DNA from: Caballeronia sp. dw_276 | GTDB lineage: Bacteria; Pseudomonadota; Gammaproteobacteria; Burkholderiales; Burkholderiaceae | Length of the DNA stretch: 64,000 nucleotides | Direction of reading: 5' to 3' | NCBI RefSeq assembly: GCF_018449635.1 | Contig: NZ_JAAVUV010000008.1 | Span: forward strand, 62,001-126,000 | Part shown: piece after piece, positions 36,107 through 45,526 of the stretch | How positions within the stretch are numbered: the first letter of the stretch is position 1 | How the letters are laid out: each line of letters starts with the position of its first letter | Made by a program: the position numbers and the translations under genes | Notes under the pieces: model-generated | Databases searched by the model: none | Seen by the model: the letters and a program-made list of their open reading frames with translations, nothing else | Told to the model about the DNA's origin: nothing

Positions 36107-37098
36107 ACAACACTCTCTTTCCTTTCACTGCATTGGTCGCGCAAGCGCCCTTGCAGCAGGCACTTTTACTCGCCGCAGTCGATCCCGCACTGGGTGGCGT
36201 GCTGGTGAGCGGCCCGCGCGGCACGGCGAAGTCGACGACGGCTCGCGCGCTCGCCGAATTGCTCCCGGAGGGGCGCTTCGTTACCTTGCCCTTGGGTGCG
36301 AGCGAAGAGCAATTGATTGGATCGCTGGATATCGAAACCGCACTGCGCGATGGCGGCGTGCGTTTTTCCCCGGGCCTGCTCGCGAGGGCGCACGAAGGCG
36401 TGTTGTACGTGGATGAAGTCAACCTGCTGCCGAATCAGCTGGTAGATCAACTGCTCGACGTCGCTGCCAGCGGCGTGAACGTGATTGAGCGTGATGGTAT
36501 TTCGCATCGGCATGACTCGCGATTTGTGCTGATCGGGACGATGAATCCCGAGGAAGGCGAACTCAGGCCGCAATTGCTTGATCGCTTCGGGCTTGCAGTC
36601 GAACTGCAGAATTGCTTCGATGCCAGCGTGCGTCGCGAGATCGTCAAGGCGCGGCTTGCGTTCGACGAAAACCCTGGCGCGTTCCGTTCGCGGTTCGCTG
36701 CACAGCAAGAGGCGTTGGCACAACGTATCCTCAATGCGCGTGCAGCGCTTCCGAACCTCGAATTCGATGACGCCGTTCACGCGCGCGTCAGCGAGTTTTG
36801 CATCGAGGCCCATGTGGATGGCTTGCGTGCCGATCTTGTCATGTTGCGCGCGGCGCGTGCGCTGGCTGCATTCGAAGACGCCGATGCGGTTCGCGTGGAC
36901 CATGTCGAGCGCATTGCAGAAGCGGTGCTTTCGCATCGGCGCAAGCTCGGCAACGCGCCCGCGAGCAACCGCGAGCGCAAAGAGCAGCAACCGCACCAAC
37001 AAGACACTGACGAAGCCACTTTCGGCTACATGCCGCCCGAGCCCGTCGATATAACCGCGGTAAAAAACGTGAGGCCGCTCACGTCAAAAAAATCCTGA
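36103..37098 (+). CDS. ChlI-like AAA+ cobaltochelatase subunit; zero-frame product
   Basis: A 331-residue magnesium-chelatase-type AAA+ ATPase that starts at a GTG overlapping the cobN stop. Walker A SGPRGTAKSTTARAL lies near residues 36-50 and Walker B VLYVDEVNLL near 105, followed by the sensor region LIGTMNPEEGELRPQLLDRFG. Translation in this frame ends with ...LTSKKS and a TGA at 37096-37098. Just before that stop are seven A residues placed as A_AAA_AAA, and the -1 frame continues directly into a VWA domain. This short form would serve as the small (ChlI-like) chelatase subunit, and the frameshifted 553-residue form as the medium (ChlD-like) one. Confidence 0.9.
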   Translation: MNNTLFPFTALVAQAPLQQALLLAAVDPALGGVLVSGPRGTAKSTTARALAELLPEGRFVTLPLGASEEQLIGSLDIETALRDGGVRFSPGLLARAHEGVLYVDEVNLLPNQLVDQLLDVAASGVNVIERDGISHRHDSRFVLIGTMNPEEGELRPQLLDRFGLAVELQNCFDASVRREIVKARLAFDENPGAFRSRFAAQQEALAQRILNARAALPNLEFDDAVHARVSEFCIEAHVDGLRADLVMLRAARALAAFEDADAVRVDHVERIAEAVLSHRRKLGNAPASNRERKEQQPHQQDTDEATFGYMPPEPVDITAVKNVRPLTSKKS

Positions 37099-37138
37099 GC
37101 CATCGAACGCCGGCTGAATCTGGCCGCATTCGATGGCT
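37069..37138 (+). promoter_or_regulatory. Candidate programmed -1 ribosomal frameshift signal
   Basis: Three standard elements line up. A Shine-Dalgarno-like GTGAGG is at 37069-37074. The slippery heptamer A_AAA_AAA is at 37086-37092 in the zero frame (codons TCA AAA AAA). After a 5-nt spacer, AGCCATCGAA (37098-37107) pairs perfectly with TTCGATGGCT (37129-37138), extendable by two G-T pairs. The zero-frame stop TGA is at 37096-37098. A second, weaker heptamer A_AAA_AAC lies at 37062-37068 in the same register. The layout resembles dnaX. Frameshifting in chlD genes of cobalamin producers has been reported. Confidence 0.75.
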
Positions 37139-37763
37139 TGATCCTTTCTCTCCAGGCAAAACACGATCCCGCGATGGCGATGCGAGCGCGCACATCGACT
37201 GGATTCAGACGTTGTTGGCCAAACGCAATCGGCCGCTCGACGCAACGCACTTGCGCTTTCGTCGCGAAGAGGGCGAGGCGAGTGCGCTGCATTGCTTTGT
37301 GCTCGATTGCTCGGGTTCGATGCTCGGTGGCAAGCGTCTCGCGCTTGCAAAGGGACTTGTCGTTGCGTTGTTCGATCGCGCGTATCGGGAACGTGCCGAA
37401 GTCGCGCTGGTTTGTTTTGGCGGCCCGACGGCCGAGGTGCGTCGTGAGCCAGGGGCAGCGCACTGGTGGAACGACCGGTGGCTTGCGCCCATTGGCGGCG
37501 GAGGCGGAACACCGCTCGCGTTGGGTGTACGCACAGGCGCGAACCTGTTGCTGCGGACTGCGCGCCACAAGCCTTCGCAACGTCGCATCCTGTGGTTGCT
37601 CACCGACGGACGAAGCGCTGAAACGCCGGCACGTCCGGATTTGGCGGATCAGATCGTGATTGTCGATTTCGAAAATGAGGCCGTGAGTCTTGGTCGCTGC
37701 GCCAAGCTCGCCGAGTCGTGGCATGCGGACTATCTCACGGCCGCCGACATGACTCAGGCTTGA
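37092..37763 (+). CDS. ChlD-like VWA domain, reached by -1 frameshift from the AAA+ gene
   Basis: This frame, -1 relative to the AAA+ gene, encodes 223 residues after the slip: a basic linker (ILSHRTPAESGRIRWLD), then a von Willebrand A domain. The MIDAS residues are clear: DCSGS (DxSxS) in FVLDCSGSMLGGKRLA, a Thr in GGGGTPLALG, and the Asp of LLTDGRSAE. Upstream the frame opens at 37011 but has no ATG, GTG or TTG until a TTG at 37212, which would cut off conserved linker and lacks a ribosome site. The natural reading is a 553-residue AAA+/VWA fusion starting at 36103, the ChlD-like medium subunit that works with CobN. A homopolymer miscall is the alternative. Confidence 0.8.
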   Translation: MLSHRTPAESGRIRWLDPFSPGKTRSRDGDASAHIDWIQTLLAKRNRPLDATHLRFRREEGEASALHCFVLDCSGSMLGGKRLALAKGLVVALFDRAYRERAEVALVCFGGPTAEVRREPGAAHWWNDRWLAPIGGGGGTPLALGVRTGANLLLRTARHKPSQRRILWLLTDGRSAETPARPDLADQIVIVDFENEAVSLGRCAKLAESWHADYLTAADMTQA

Positions 37764-37767
37764 GCGC

Positions 37768-39444
37768 TCATTCGTACCAGCGCGGCGTGTACGCCCATAC
37801 GCCATTGCCGTCGCCACGCGGGAAGCTTCGCGTGGTCGATGAACCGATGATCACCATCGTACGCATATCGACCTGATCGGACCGCAAATGTTCCAGCGTG
37901 GTCGTGGTCAACGTTTCACCCGGCCGGCCGATGTTCCTCCCCAGCACAACCGTAGTCGTCCCGCCGCGATATTCACGCACGAGTTCGAGCGCACGATCCA
38001 GTTGCCACGGCCGTGCGCGCGATACCGGGTTGTAGAACGCCATCACGAGATCTGCTTGCGCGGCGAGTCTTAAACGCGTTTCGATGATAGTCCACGGTTT
38101 CAGGTTATCGGAAAGAGAGAGCATGCAGAAGTCGTGGCCAAGCGGCGCGCCTGAACGCGCGGCCGTCGCCATTGCAGCCGATACGCCGGGCACGATGTTC
38201 AGGTCTACCGAAGACCATGCCTCGTTCGACTGGCTTTCATCGAGCGCCTCAAGCACCGCGGCGGCCATAGCGAACACGCCCGGATCTCCCGACGATACAA
38301 CCACGACCCTGCGCCCCGTGCTCGCCAGCTCGAACGCATGGCGGGCGCGCTTCATCTCTTCGCGGTTGTCGGTGCAATGGAGCGTTTGATGCGGCTTGAA
38401 AGGGCCGGCCATGCGCACGTAGGTTTCGTAGCCGAGGATATCGTCGGCGCTGGATAACGCGTGTTTCGCGGCCGACACCATCAGGTCCACGCTGCCCGGA
38501 CCGAGGCCGATAACAGTCAGCATGCCGCGCGCCTGTCCGAGCATTTGAACATCCACGATGCCCGGCGCGATGGCGATCGCAATGTCCCTGTCATGCGGCG
38601 TCTGCGTTTCGAAGCCTTCTGGCAAGGTGCCGAATCGCAAGGGCACGTCGAGCGTATGTGCCGCTTCGGTCAGTTGCGCGGATGTCATCAGCGTCGCGGG
38701 CGCAAGCATGGCGGCGACTGACATCGGAGAAATCTTTGCCTCGAGTAACACATGACGAATGCGCTCGACGATCGGATCATCCGGCGACAACTCATTCACG
38801 CAAACGACCACCGAGCGCGAATGAACCATGAGTTCGCGTGAATCGTCACTCTTATAAGGCGAGATCCGGATAGCATGGTCCGCATCGTCTGACCGTGGCA
38901 ACTCGACTTGATTCAGCCAGGGCGCATCGCCTTCAATGCGCGTCGTTCCACCCGCCAGCAAGTCGGAAACGAAGCGTTTCCCGTGTTCGATATCCGCAAG
39001 CACGTATCCCGCCGGTGGATTCAGCAGGCATGTGCCGAAGCGCAATTCGCCGCTTGTCGTGATCGCGGGCGCGACTTGCAATGCCGCCGCGATCTCGCGC
39101 GCCATCACGTTGACGCCGCCGAGTCCACCGAGCAACGGCACGACCGCGCTGCCATCTTCGGCGACGGCAAGCACGGGCGGTTCGACGGTTTTATCGACGA
39201 GAAGGGGCGCCAGGCAGCGGATCACAATTCCTGCCGCGCACAATGCAATGATGGGCGTATTGCTCGCGTAGAGTTCGCGCAGATGCATGCTCAATTCCGC
39301 GTACGTAACGTCCGCCTTCACGCGGCTTGCGAGACCATGAATCGCCGCGTCCGGATAACGCGCCTGAATACGCTTCGCGGTCTCCAACGCGCCGGGTCCG
39401 AGCACCACGATCGCCTGCGGTTTCCCCTCATTCAACCGCGCCAT
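37768..39444 (-). CDS. cobJ: CbiG-CobJ fusion: precorrin-3B C17-methyltransferase
   Basis: A 558-residue fusion. Residues about 1-150 form a CbiG N-terminal domain ([42 protein letters not shown]). Residues about 150-300 include a stretch ([20 protein letters not shown]) that resembles a diverged CbiG C-terminal domain. From about 306 a complete CobJ/CbiH SAM methyltransferase follows ([45 protein letters not shown]). CobJ contracts the ring while methylating C17. The gene converges with the VWA frame (4-bp gap) and overlaps cobI by 13 nt at its start. Confidence 0.93.
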   Translation of the reverse strand: MARLNEGKPQAIVVLGPGALETAKRIQARYPDAAIHGLASRVKADVTYAELSMHLRELYASNTPIIALCAAGIVIRCLAPLLVDKTVEPPVLAVAEDGSAVVPLLGGLGGVNVMAREIAAALQVAPAITTSGELRFGTCLLNPPAGYVLADIEHGKRFVSDLLAGGTTRIEGDAPWLNQVELPRSDDADHAIRISPYKSDDSRELMVHSRSVVVCVNELSPDDPIVERIRHVLLEAKISPMSVAAMLAPATLMTSAQLTEAAHTLDVPLRFGTLPEGFETQTPHDRDIAIAIAPGIVDVQMLGQARGMLTVIGLGPGSVDLMVSAAKHALSSADDILGYETYVRMAGPFKPHQTLHCTDNREEMKRARHAFELASTGRRVVVVSSGDPGVFAMAAAVLEALDESQSNEAWSSVDLNIVPGVSAAMATAARSGAPLGHDFCMLSLSDNLKPWTIIETRLRLAAQADLVMAFYNPVSRARPWQLDRALELVREYRGGTTTVVLGRNIGRPGETLTTTTLEHLRSDQVDMRTMVIIGSSTTRSFPRGDGNGVWAYTPRWYE

Positions 39445-40157
39445 TTTTCCCCCGGCACGACAAGCAGCGAGAAGTAGGGCGATGCCATTGGATCGACATC
39501 GTCGAGCGGCACGATGCGCTGATTCGCCATGGTCGCGCGTTCGACATAAAGCGCGCGTTTATCGAGTCCAAGGTCTTTCAACACGCGCCGTACCTTGTCG
39601 AAGTTGCGGCCGAGTTTCATGATCACGGCGGCGTCCGTAGCGGCGAGTTTTTCACGAAGGTCCGCTTCCGGCAACACGCCCGATAACACCGACAAACTCT
39701 GGTTCCGGTACACGAGCGGCACGCCGAGCACGGCGACGCCGCCAAGCATCGAACATACGCCGGGCACGACTTCGGCCTCGAAGCGTTCGGCGAGGCGGTC
39801 ATGCAGGTACATGTACGAGCCATAGAAGAACGGATCGCCTTCGCAAATCACGGCGACGTCGCGGCCGGCCTCCAGATGATCGGCGATGCGGATCGCGGAT
39901 TCATCGTAGAAGTCGCCGATGATCGTTTCATAGCAAAGCGGCGGTTCGAGCGCCTCGGTCGTCACCGGATACACGAGCGGCATGCGCGTTTGCGTGTCCT
40001 TCAAATGCCCTTCGATGATCCCGAACGCGTTGCCCTTCTTGCCCTTCGCGACGAAGTACGCAACCACCGGTGCCGATGTCAGTAAGCGCAGCGCTTTCAC
40101 CGTAATCAGCTCGGGATCGCCCGGACCGACGCCCAGGCCATAGAGACGTCCGCTCAT
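39432..40157 (-). CDS. cobI: Precorrin-2 C20-methyltransferase
   Basis: A 241-residue SAM-dependent tetrapyrrole methylase. It shows the family blocks [20 protein letters not shown] at the N-terminus, [22 protein letters not shown] in the middle, and [16 protein letters not shown], a hallmark of the CobI/CbiL branch. It acts right after CobA. The ATG is two bases from the cobH stop, and the 3' end overlaps the cobJ start. Confidence 0.95.
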   Translation of the reverse strand: MSGRLYGLGVGPGDPELITVKALRLLTSAPVVAYFVAKGKKGNAFGIIEGHLKDTQTRMPLVYPVTTEALEPPLCYETIIGDFYDESAIRIADHLEAGRDVAVICEGDPFFYGSYMYLHDRLAERFEAEVVPGVCSMLGGVAVLGVPLVYRNQSLSVLSGVLPEADLREKLAATDAAVIMKLGRNFDKVRRVLKDLGLDKRALYVERATMANQRIVPLDDVDPMASPYFSLLVVPGEKWRG

Positions 40158-40784
40158 CTATTCAGTCTCCGATGCAAGCGCGTTCACGGCGGCCGCTGCC
40201 ATCGCGCTGCCGCCGCGCCTGCCGCGCAACGCGACGAACGGGACGCCGCGGCTGTCGGCGGCGAGCATCGCTTTCGATTCCGCCGCGCCGATGAACCCCA
40301 CCGGAAAGCCGAGGATCAACGCCGGTTTGGGCGCGCCTGCGTCGAGCATATCGAGCAGATGAAAAAGCGCGGTCGGCGCATTGCCGATCACAACCACGCT
40401 GCCTTCGAGGTACGGACGCCACAATTCGAGCGCGGCGGCCGAGCGCGTATTGCCGAGTTCGCGCGCGCGCTCGGGCACGGATGCGTCGTTGAGCGTGCAG
40501 ATTACTCGGTTGTCGGCCGGCAAGCGCGAGCGCGTGATGCCTTCGGCGACCATGCGGGCATCGCAGAGAATGGGCGCGCCTTGCTTGAGCGCTGCACGGC
40601 CTGCTATTCCCGCATCGTTCGAGAACACGAGGTCATCGATCACGTCCGTCATGCCGCACGCGTGGATCACACGCACGGCCAGCTTTTCAAGGTCGGCAGG
40701 AATGGCGGCGAGGTTCGTTTCGGCGCGGATGGTCGCGAACGACGCACGATAAATCGCCTGGCCGTCGCGGATGTAATCAAGCAT
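40158..40784 (-). CDS. cobH: Precorrin-8X methylmutase
   Basis: CobH moves the C11 methyl to C12 to give hydrogenobyrinic acid. ATG 40784 gives 208 residues starting MLDYIRDGQAIYRASFATIRAE. The catalytic-type His is in VIHACGMTDV, and the family segments GAPILCDARMVAEGITR and IGNAPTALFHLLDMLDAG are intact, as is the GFPVGFIGAAESK loop. It overlaps the cobG end by 8 nt. Confidence 0.95.
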   Translation of the reverse strand: MLDYIRDGQAIYRASFATIRAETNLAAIPADLEKLAVRVIHACGMTDVIDDLVFSNDAGIAGRAALKQGAPILCDARMVAEGITRSRLPADNRVICTLNDASVPERARELGNTRSAAALELWRPYLEGSVVVIGNAPTALFHLLDMLDAGAPKPALILGFPVGFIGAAESKAMLAADSRGVPFVALRGRRGGSAMAAAAVNALASETE

Positions 40785-42159
40785 CGGTGGTGCTCCGGGC
40801 GAGCCAGCGGGCCGCCTCTTCAATGGTTATGTGGCGTGCGACGGGTTCGGGCGCGTGGGTGTACAAGTCGTAGCGTCCGGGCGCGACGGCGAGCAAGGTG
40901 GTATCGACGTGATGGGCCGCCGCGCAGGAACGGGCGCAACCGCTCAGGTGGACGTTGCCCGTCTCGGGCATCAAGGACGCGAGTTGGTGCGCGTCGGCTT
41001 TGGTATCGGAGAAACTCTTGGCGCAACCTTGCGAACCCGTGCACGCGATCAGACGCGCGAAGGGTTCGTTCGGCGTTGTCGCGAGGTCCAGCGCCTTGAG
41101 TCGTTCGATGGCCGACTCAACCTCTGCGACAGGAACGTCCAGCAACATCACGCTTTGCCATGGCGTCATGCGCATGCGCGGCGCGAGGTCGGCGAGCGCT
41201 TGCAACGTGCTTGCATCGAGGCGTCCCAGCGGGATCTGCGCGCCGATGCACACCGCGCCTTGGTTCCGCTGCGGGTGCACGCCGAAACGCAACCGAGCAT
41301 TGGATGCAGGGCGACGCCAATCCTTCGCGTTTTGTTTTAACTGGAAGTGGAGCTTTCCCTGCACGTGGTCAAGAACCGCTTCGGCCGAATGCGTCTGCAG
41401 CAGCTCGCGCATTCTGGTCTGCTCCGGCAGCGCGAGATCGAGGAACGTATGCAGCAATGCGTTCGCCACAGCGGGCACGTGCCCGGACTCAACCGACGCT
41501 AACGCGGGCGAATGCTCCGAAAGCGTCGGCGGACAACCGCCAAGCCCAAACGCAAACTGGTTCGCCGATACCGCCGAAAACCACACGTCGTGCGGATGAT
41601 CGAGCATCGCAAGACGCTCGCCGCCGTCCAGCATCATCGCGAATTTTGGTGATAAGGCGCGCAGACGTGTATCGCATTGCAGCTCGTCGAGCAAAGCGCC
41701 TGCGAGCGGCGTGACATCCAGCATGGCGTACGGATCGAGACCGGCGAGCGGGCTGAGCATGAGGTTGCGGACATCGTCGGAATCGGGCGTTGCCGGACCG
41801 AGCCCGGCTTCAATCAGACGTGAGATCAGCTGATTCTCGGCGCCGGTACGCACGCCACGAATCTGCAGGTTCGAACGATTGGTTGCATCGATAAAACCCG
41901 ATCCGCACGCACGCGCCGCATCCGCGACCACGCGCGCCTGCGCCGCGCTCAGCTCGCCACCGTTGAGGCGAATGCGGCACAGGCCGCCGTCGCGTGCAGG
42001 GACGATCCGCATCAGGCCAGGACATGCCGATGGCCTCGATGCCGGTTCCAACCCGCGTTCAGTAAAGAGTGGTGCGTTCAAAGCGTGACCCGTTCGGTCT
42101 CGCGCGGCGCCCCGACCTTGCCTTTTCAGCAGCACGTGAAAACAGGCAGATCGTGGCAT
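40777..42159 (-). CDS. cobG: Precorrin-3B synthase
   Basis: CobG is the oxygen-dependent monooxygenase that prepares ring contraction, marking this as the aerobic corrin route. It is a sulfite/nitrite-reductase-like iron-sulfur protein: duplicated ferredoxin-like domains (RPSACPGLMRIVPARDGGLCRIRL near the start, split by normal spacing), and a C-terminal Fe-S motif with CTGSQGCAKSFSDTK and VHLSGCARSCA. I use ATG 42159 (460 residues), which follows GGGGTG just after the riboswitch. A TTG at 42081 (434 residues, starting at NAPLFTERG) is equally plausible because the first 26 residues look poorly coding. It leads the cobG-cobH-cobI-cobJ operon. Confidence 0.9.
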   Translation of the reverse strand: MPRSACFHVLLKRQGRGAARDRTGHALNAPLFTERGLEPASRPSACPGLMRIVPARDGGLCRIRLNGGELSAAQARVVADAARACGSGFIDATNRSNLQIRGVRTGAENQLISRLIEAGLGPATPDSDDVRNLMLSPLAGLDPYAMLDVTPLAGALLDELQCDTRLRALSPKFAMMLDGGERLAMLDHPHDVWFSAVSANQFAFGLGGCPPTLSEHSPALASVESGHVPAVANALLHTFLDLALPEQTRMRELLQTHSAEAVLDHVQGKLHFQLKQNAKDWRRPASNARLRFGVHPQRNQGAVCIGAQIPLGRLDASTLQALADLAPRMRMTPWQSVMLLDVPVAEVESAIERLKALDLATTPNEPFARLIACTGSQGCAKSFSDTKADAHQLASLMPETGNVHLSGCARSCAAAHHVDTTLLAVAPGRYDLYTHAPEPVARHITIEEAARWLARSTTDA

Positions 42160-42199
42160 CGGTACACCCCGCCCGATGTTGGCTTGCACGAAGAATTCC

Positions 42200-42350
42200 G
42201 GTCGGCAGGTCTCTTGGCTGGCAGGTCGCCGCCCGCGCAAGCCTTCCCAGTCGAAACCAGTGGCAGTGGAGCGCGGACTCGCTGCGTACAATTGCGGGGG
42301 CAGCCACAGTTTTGCTGTGTTCCCTGTTAGGCCCGTCAGGGCACCGACTA
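42200..42350 (-). promoter_or_regulatory. Cobalamin riboswitch of the cobG operon
   Basis: On the minus strand: GGTGCCC, CCTAACAGGGAA, GGCTGCCCCCGCAATTGTA, the B12 box CCACTGCCACTGG, TGGGAAGGC and GCCAAGAGACCTGCC (42204-42218). These are the conserved aptamer blocks. About 40 bp separate it from the cobG ATG, suggesting direct occlusion of the ribosome site. The divergent cobL operon has no aptamer of its own in the 120 bp before its start. Confidence 0.94.
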
Positions 42351-42469
42351 AACGCGATATTATGCCCGTTTTTGCAGCCGATAAAGCCAATCGCCGCAAG
42401 GTTCGCCGTAGGGTCGCGGCAACCGGACGAGCAGCGTAATCTACGAATGGATCAAGCGAGGACCGGCGG

Positions 42470-43675
42470 ATGGCAACGTGGTTGACCGTGGTGGGAATCG
42501 GAGAGGACGGCTGGCATGGGCTTGGCCGGAACGCGCGCGAGGCGTTGCTCGCCGCCGATACCATTTTCGGCGGCACGCGCCATCTCGACCTGTTGCCGGA
42601 ACATATCGGCGCGGAACGCCGCGCGTGGCCCACGCCGTTTTCGATTGCGCCGGTACTTGAATATCGCGGCAAGCAAGTTTGCGTACTGGCAAGCGGTGAC
42701 CCGATGATGTTCGGCGTCGGCACGACTTTCGCACGCGAGCTGGAAGCGGGCGAATTCGATGTGCTCCCCGCGCCGTCCTCGTTGTCCGTTGCTGCGGCGC
42801 GTCTGCATTGGTCACTGCAGGATGTGGCCGTTGTATCGCTCGTTGGGCGTCCGGTCGCGGCGCTTGGCATTCATCTTCATCCAGGTACGCGCGTATTTGT
42901 CCTCAGCAGCGACGGATCGAGCCCTTTTGACGTCGCGCAGTTGTTGAACAGGCGGGGTTTCGGGCCCAGCCGTTTAAGCGTGTTTGAACATCTGGGCGGC
43001 GAACGCGAGCGTCGTATCGATGGCATCGCTAATGCGTGGAACCACCAAGCCGAGATAGCAGCGCTCAACCTCGTGGCGATCGAATGCATCGCGGAGAACA
43101 AGGCATTGCGTCTGCCGCTTACGCCCGGTCTTCCAGACGATGCCTACCAGCACGACGGCCAGCTCACCAAACGCGATGTCCGCGCCATCACGCTCGCGCG
43201 GCTCGCGCCCGAACCCGGCGAATTGCTTTGGGACGTGGGCGCGGGATGCGGGTCGATCGGCATTGAATGGATGCGCTCGCATGCCAGCTGCCGCGCGATT
43301 GCCATCGAAGCGGATAGCGGGCGTCAGCGTTTCATCGAGCTGAATCGCGATGCGCTCGGCGTGCCCGGGCTACAACTCGTGGAGGGCGAAGCGCCGGCCG
43401 CGCTCAATGGACTGGCGCCGCCGGATGCGATCTTTATTGGCGGCGGCGTGACGGCGCCGAACATGCTCGACACGTGCTGGGCGCATCTGAATAAAGGCGG
43501 CCGTATGATCGTCAATGCAGTGACGATTCAAAGCGAAGCGATGCTCGTCGCATGGCGCGCGGCGAACGTCGGCGAGCTGACGCGTATTGGTGTGGCGCAT
43601 GCGCAACCGCTCGGCGCCTTCGATACATGGCGGCAGGCGCTCCCCATCACGCTGCTGCATGCAGTGAAATCATGA
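42470..43675 (+). CDS. cobL: Precorrin-6Y C5,15-methyltransferase (decarboxylating)
   Basis: A 401-residue bifunctional enzyme equal to CbiE plus CbiT. The N-terminal tetrapyrrole methylase domain begins [16 protein letters not shown] and has [13 protein letters not shown]. The C-terminal domain is a Rossmann methyltransferase with SAM motif [18 protein letters not shown]. The GTKRDVRA-like [13 protein letters not shown] hinge joins them. It methylates C5 and C15 and decarboxylates the C12 acetate. The ATG has a GAGGA ribosome site and leads the cobL-cbiD-cobK-cobM operon. Confidence 0.95.
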   Translation: MATWLTVVGIGEDGWHGLGRNAREALLAADTIFGGTRHLDLLPEHIGAERRAWPTPFSIAPVLEYRGKQVCVLASGDPMMFGVGTTFARELEAGEFDVLPAPSSLSVAAARLHWSLQDVAVVSLVGRPVAALGIHLHPGTRVFVLSSDGSSPFDVAQLLNRRGFGPSRLSVFEHLGGERERRIDGIANAWNHQAEIAALNLVAIECIAENKALRLPLTPGLPDDAYQHDGQLTKRDVRAITLARLAPEPGELLWDVGAGCGSIGIEWMRSHASCRAIAIEADSGRQRFIELNRDALGVPGLQLVEGEAPAALNGLAPPDAIFIGGGVTAPNMLDTCWAHLNKGGRMIVNAVTIQSEAMLVAWRAANVGELTRIGVAHAQPLGAFDTWRQALPITLLHAVKS

Positions 43676-43699
43676 CGTGCTCCTCCATCCGATACCGCC

Positions 43700-44797
43700 A
43701 TGCGTGACGAGACGCCCGAACAGCCCGCGCCGTTGCGCACCGGGCTTACAACAGGCACTTGCGCGACCGCGACGTCGCTGGCGGCGGCGCGGCTGCTGCT
43801 TGGCGGTATCGTGACGGAAAACGCGGATATCACGTTGCCAAAGGGCCAGCAGGTCGTCTTGCCTCTCGTGTTCTGCCGTCTGGTCGAGGGCGATGTTTAT
43901 AGCGCGGAAGCCGGCACCGTAAAAGATGCCGGCGATGATCCCGACGTCACCCATGGCGCAATCGTGTTTGCGCGCGTGCGCCTGGTGAGCGAGCCGGGTG
44001 TGCGCTTTCTCGCCGGACCGGGCGTTGGCACGGTGACGCGCGCAGGACTCGCGCTCGCAATAGGCGAACCCGCGATCAATCCCGTGCCGCGAAAGATGAT
44101 GTCCGAACACCTTGCCGCGCTCGCGCATGAGCATGCCTACAACGGCGGATTTGAGGTGAGCATCGGCGTGGAGAACGGCGCCGAACTTGCGCTCAAAACC
44201 ATGAATCCGCGTCTGGGTATCGTCGGTGGCTTATCGATACTTGGTACGAGCGGCATCGTCCGGCCGTTTTCTTGTTCAGCTTATATTGCATCGATTCATC
44301 AGGGCATCGACGTCGCGCGCGCGAACGGTTACGTCCATCTCGCGGCATGCACGGGCAATCAAAGCGAAGAGGCCATGCGCGTCCGATACAACCTCCCCGA
44401 CATCGCCCTGATAGAAATGGGCGACTTTGTGGGCGCAGTGCTCAAGCATTTGCGTCGTGCGCCCGTGCAGAAATTGAGCGTGTGCGGCGGCTTCGGCAAG
44501 ATGAGCAAGCTCGCCGCCGGACACATGGATTTGCATAGCCGCAATTCCAGCATCGATCTGCCGCTGCTCGCCGGCTGGGCTGCGGACGCCGGCGCGAGCA
44601 AGCCGCTGACTGACGCCATGCGCGGCGCAAATACGAGTCAGGAAGCGTTGCTGCTGGCGCGCGAACAAGGCGTGCCGCTGGGCGATATCGTTTGTGAGCA
44701 CGCGCGCCGATTCGCGTTGAGTGTCGTGCCGGAAAATATCGACGTGGAGTGTTTCGCGATCGATCGGCAAGGGCGCATTGTGGGTTCGGCGCAATGA
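43700..44797 (+). CDS. cbiD: CbiD-type precorrin-5 C1-methyltransferase
   Basis: A 365-residue CbiD protein with the defining [20 protein letters not shown] start, [26 protein letters not shown] split by normal spacing, and [20 protein letters not shown]. CbiD is classically the C1-methyltransferase of the cobalt-early pathway. Here it sits among oxygen-type genes, and no cobF was found in the window, so it presumably takes the CobF step, as is inferred for several pseudomonads and burkholderias. Its stop overlaps the cobK ATG (ATGA). Confidence 0.94.
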   Translation: MRDETPEQPAPLRTGLTTGTCATATSLAAARLLLGGIVTENADITLPKGQQVVLPLVFCRLVEGDVYSAEAGTVKDAGDDPDVTHGAIVFARVRLVSEPGVRFLAGPGVGTVTRAGLALAIGEPAINPVPRKMMSEHLAALAHEHAYNGGFEVSIGVENGAELALKTMNPRLGIVGGLSILGTSGIVRPFSCSAYIASIHQGIDVARANGYVHLAACTGNQSEEAMRVRYNLPDIALIEMGDFVGAVLKHLRRAPVQKLSVCGGFGKMSKLAAGHMDLHSRNSSIDLPLLAGWAADAGASKPLTDAMRGANTSQEALLLAREQGVPLGDIVCEHARRFALSVVPENIDVECFAIDRQGRIVGSAQ

Positions 44798-45516
44798 CGC
44801 GCGTCCTGCTGCTTGGCGGAACCGGCGACGCATTGACGATCGCGCGTCGTCTCGGAGCTGAGCACGTTTATAGCCTTGCCGGACTGGGGCGCAAGCCGGC
44901 TGATCTGGCGTGCCGCGTGCGCATTGGTGGATTCGGCGGAGTGGAGGGGCTGGCGGCATTTATCGAGGCCGAGTCGGTTGGTTTGATCGTCGACGCCACC
45001 CATCCGTACGCCGCGCAAATGAGCCGTCATGCCGCCGCCGTTTCGGCGACGACGAATGTTCCATGCTGGGCGCTTCGTCGTGCGCCATGGCAAGCGCAAG
45101 CCGGCGACGACTGGCGCGAAGCGACAGATTTCGCTTCGATTCTGGAAGTCATCGCGCCATACGAACATCCGCTGTGGACGCTCGGCCGCGAGCCGCTCGA
45201 TCATCTCGATGAGATCCCGTCCCGGCAGCACTGGACCATTCGCTGCCTCGATCCGTACGATGGCAACGCCCGCGCGACGATCATCGCGGCGCGCGGACCG
45301 TTTTCGCTGGACGGCGAACGTGCGCTGTTCGATCAGCAACACACCGATATCATCGTCAGCAAGAACAGCGGCGGCGCCGCGACCGAAGCGAAACTCGCGA
45401 TAGCGCGCGAGCGCGGCCTGCCCGTCGTGATGCTCCAACGTCCTCCACTTCCTTCAGTCGAGCGCGAATTCACCGATACAACATCGCTTTTGAACGCGCT
45501 CGACGTTTTTCTATAA
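44794..45516 (+). CDS. cobK: Precorrin-6A reductase
   Basis: A 240-residue NAD(P)H-dependent reductase of the CobK/CbiJ family. It begins [19 protein letters not shown] (nucleotide-binding loop), has [11 protein letters not shown], the family hallmark, and [20 protein letters not shown] near the C-terminus. The ATG overlaps the cbiD stop. The longer open frame back to 44749 is inside cbiD and not needed. Confidence 0.95.
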   Translation: MTRVLLLGGTGDALTIARRLGAEHVYSLAGLGRKPADLACRVRIGGFGGVEGLAAFIEAESVGLIVDATHPYAAQMSRHAAAVSATTNVPCWALRRAPWQAQAGDDWREATDFASILEVIAPYEHPLWTLGREPLDHLDEIPSRQHWTIRCLDPYDGNARATIIAARGPFSLDGERALFDQQHTDIIVSKNSGGAATEAKLAIARERGLPVVMLQRPPLPSVEREFTDTTSLLNALDVFL

Positions 45517-45526
45517 AACCCCTTAA

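Noticed and set aside
37212-37763. VWA protein starting independently at TTG 37212
   Set aside because: No ribosome site, and this start would drop the conserved-looking linker read in the same frame from 37092; the frameshift model explains the layout better.
42160-42870. Long in-frame extension of cobG through the riboswitch, giving 697 residues
   Set aside because: The extension covers the cobalamin aptamer and reads against cobL; open frames of this kind are common in GC-rich DNA. The same applies to the extensions of cobA and cobW through their riboswitches.
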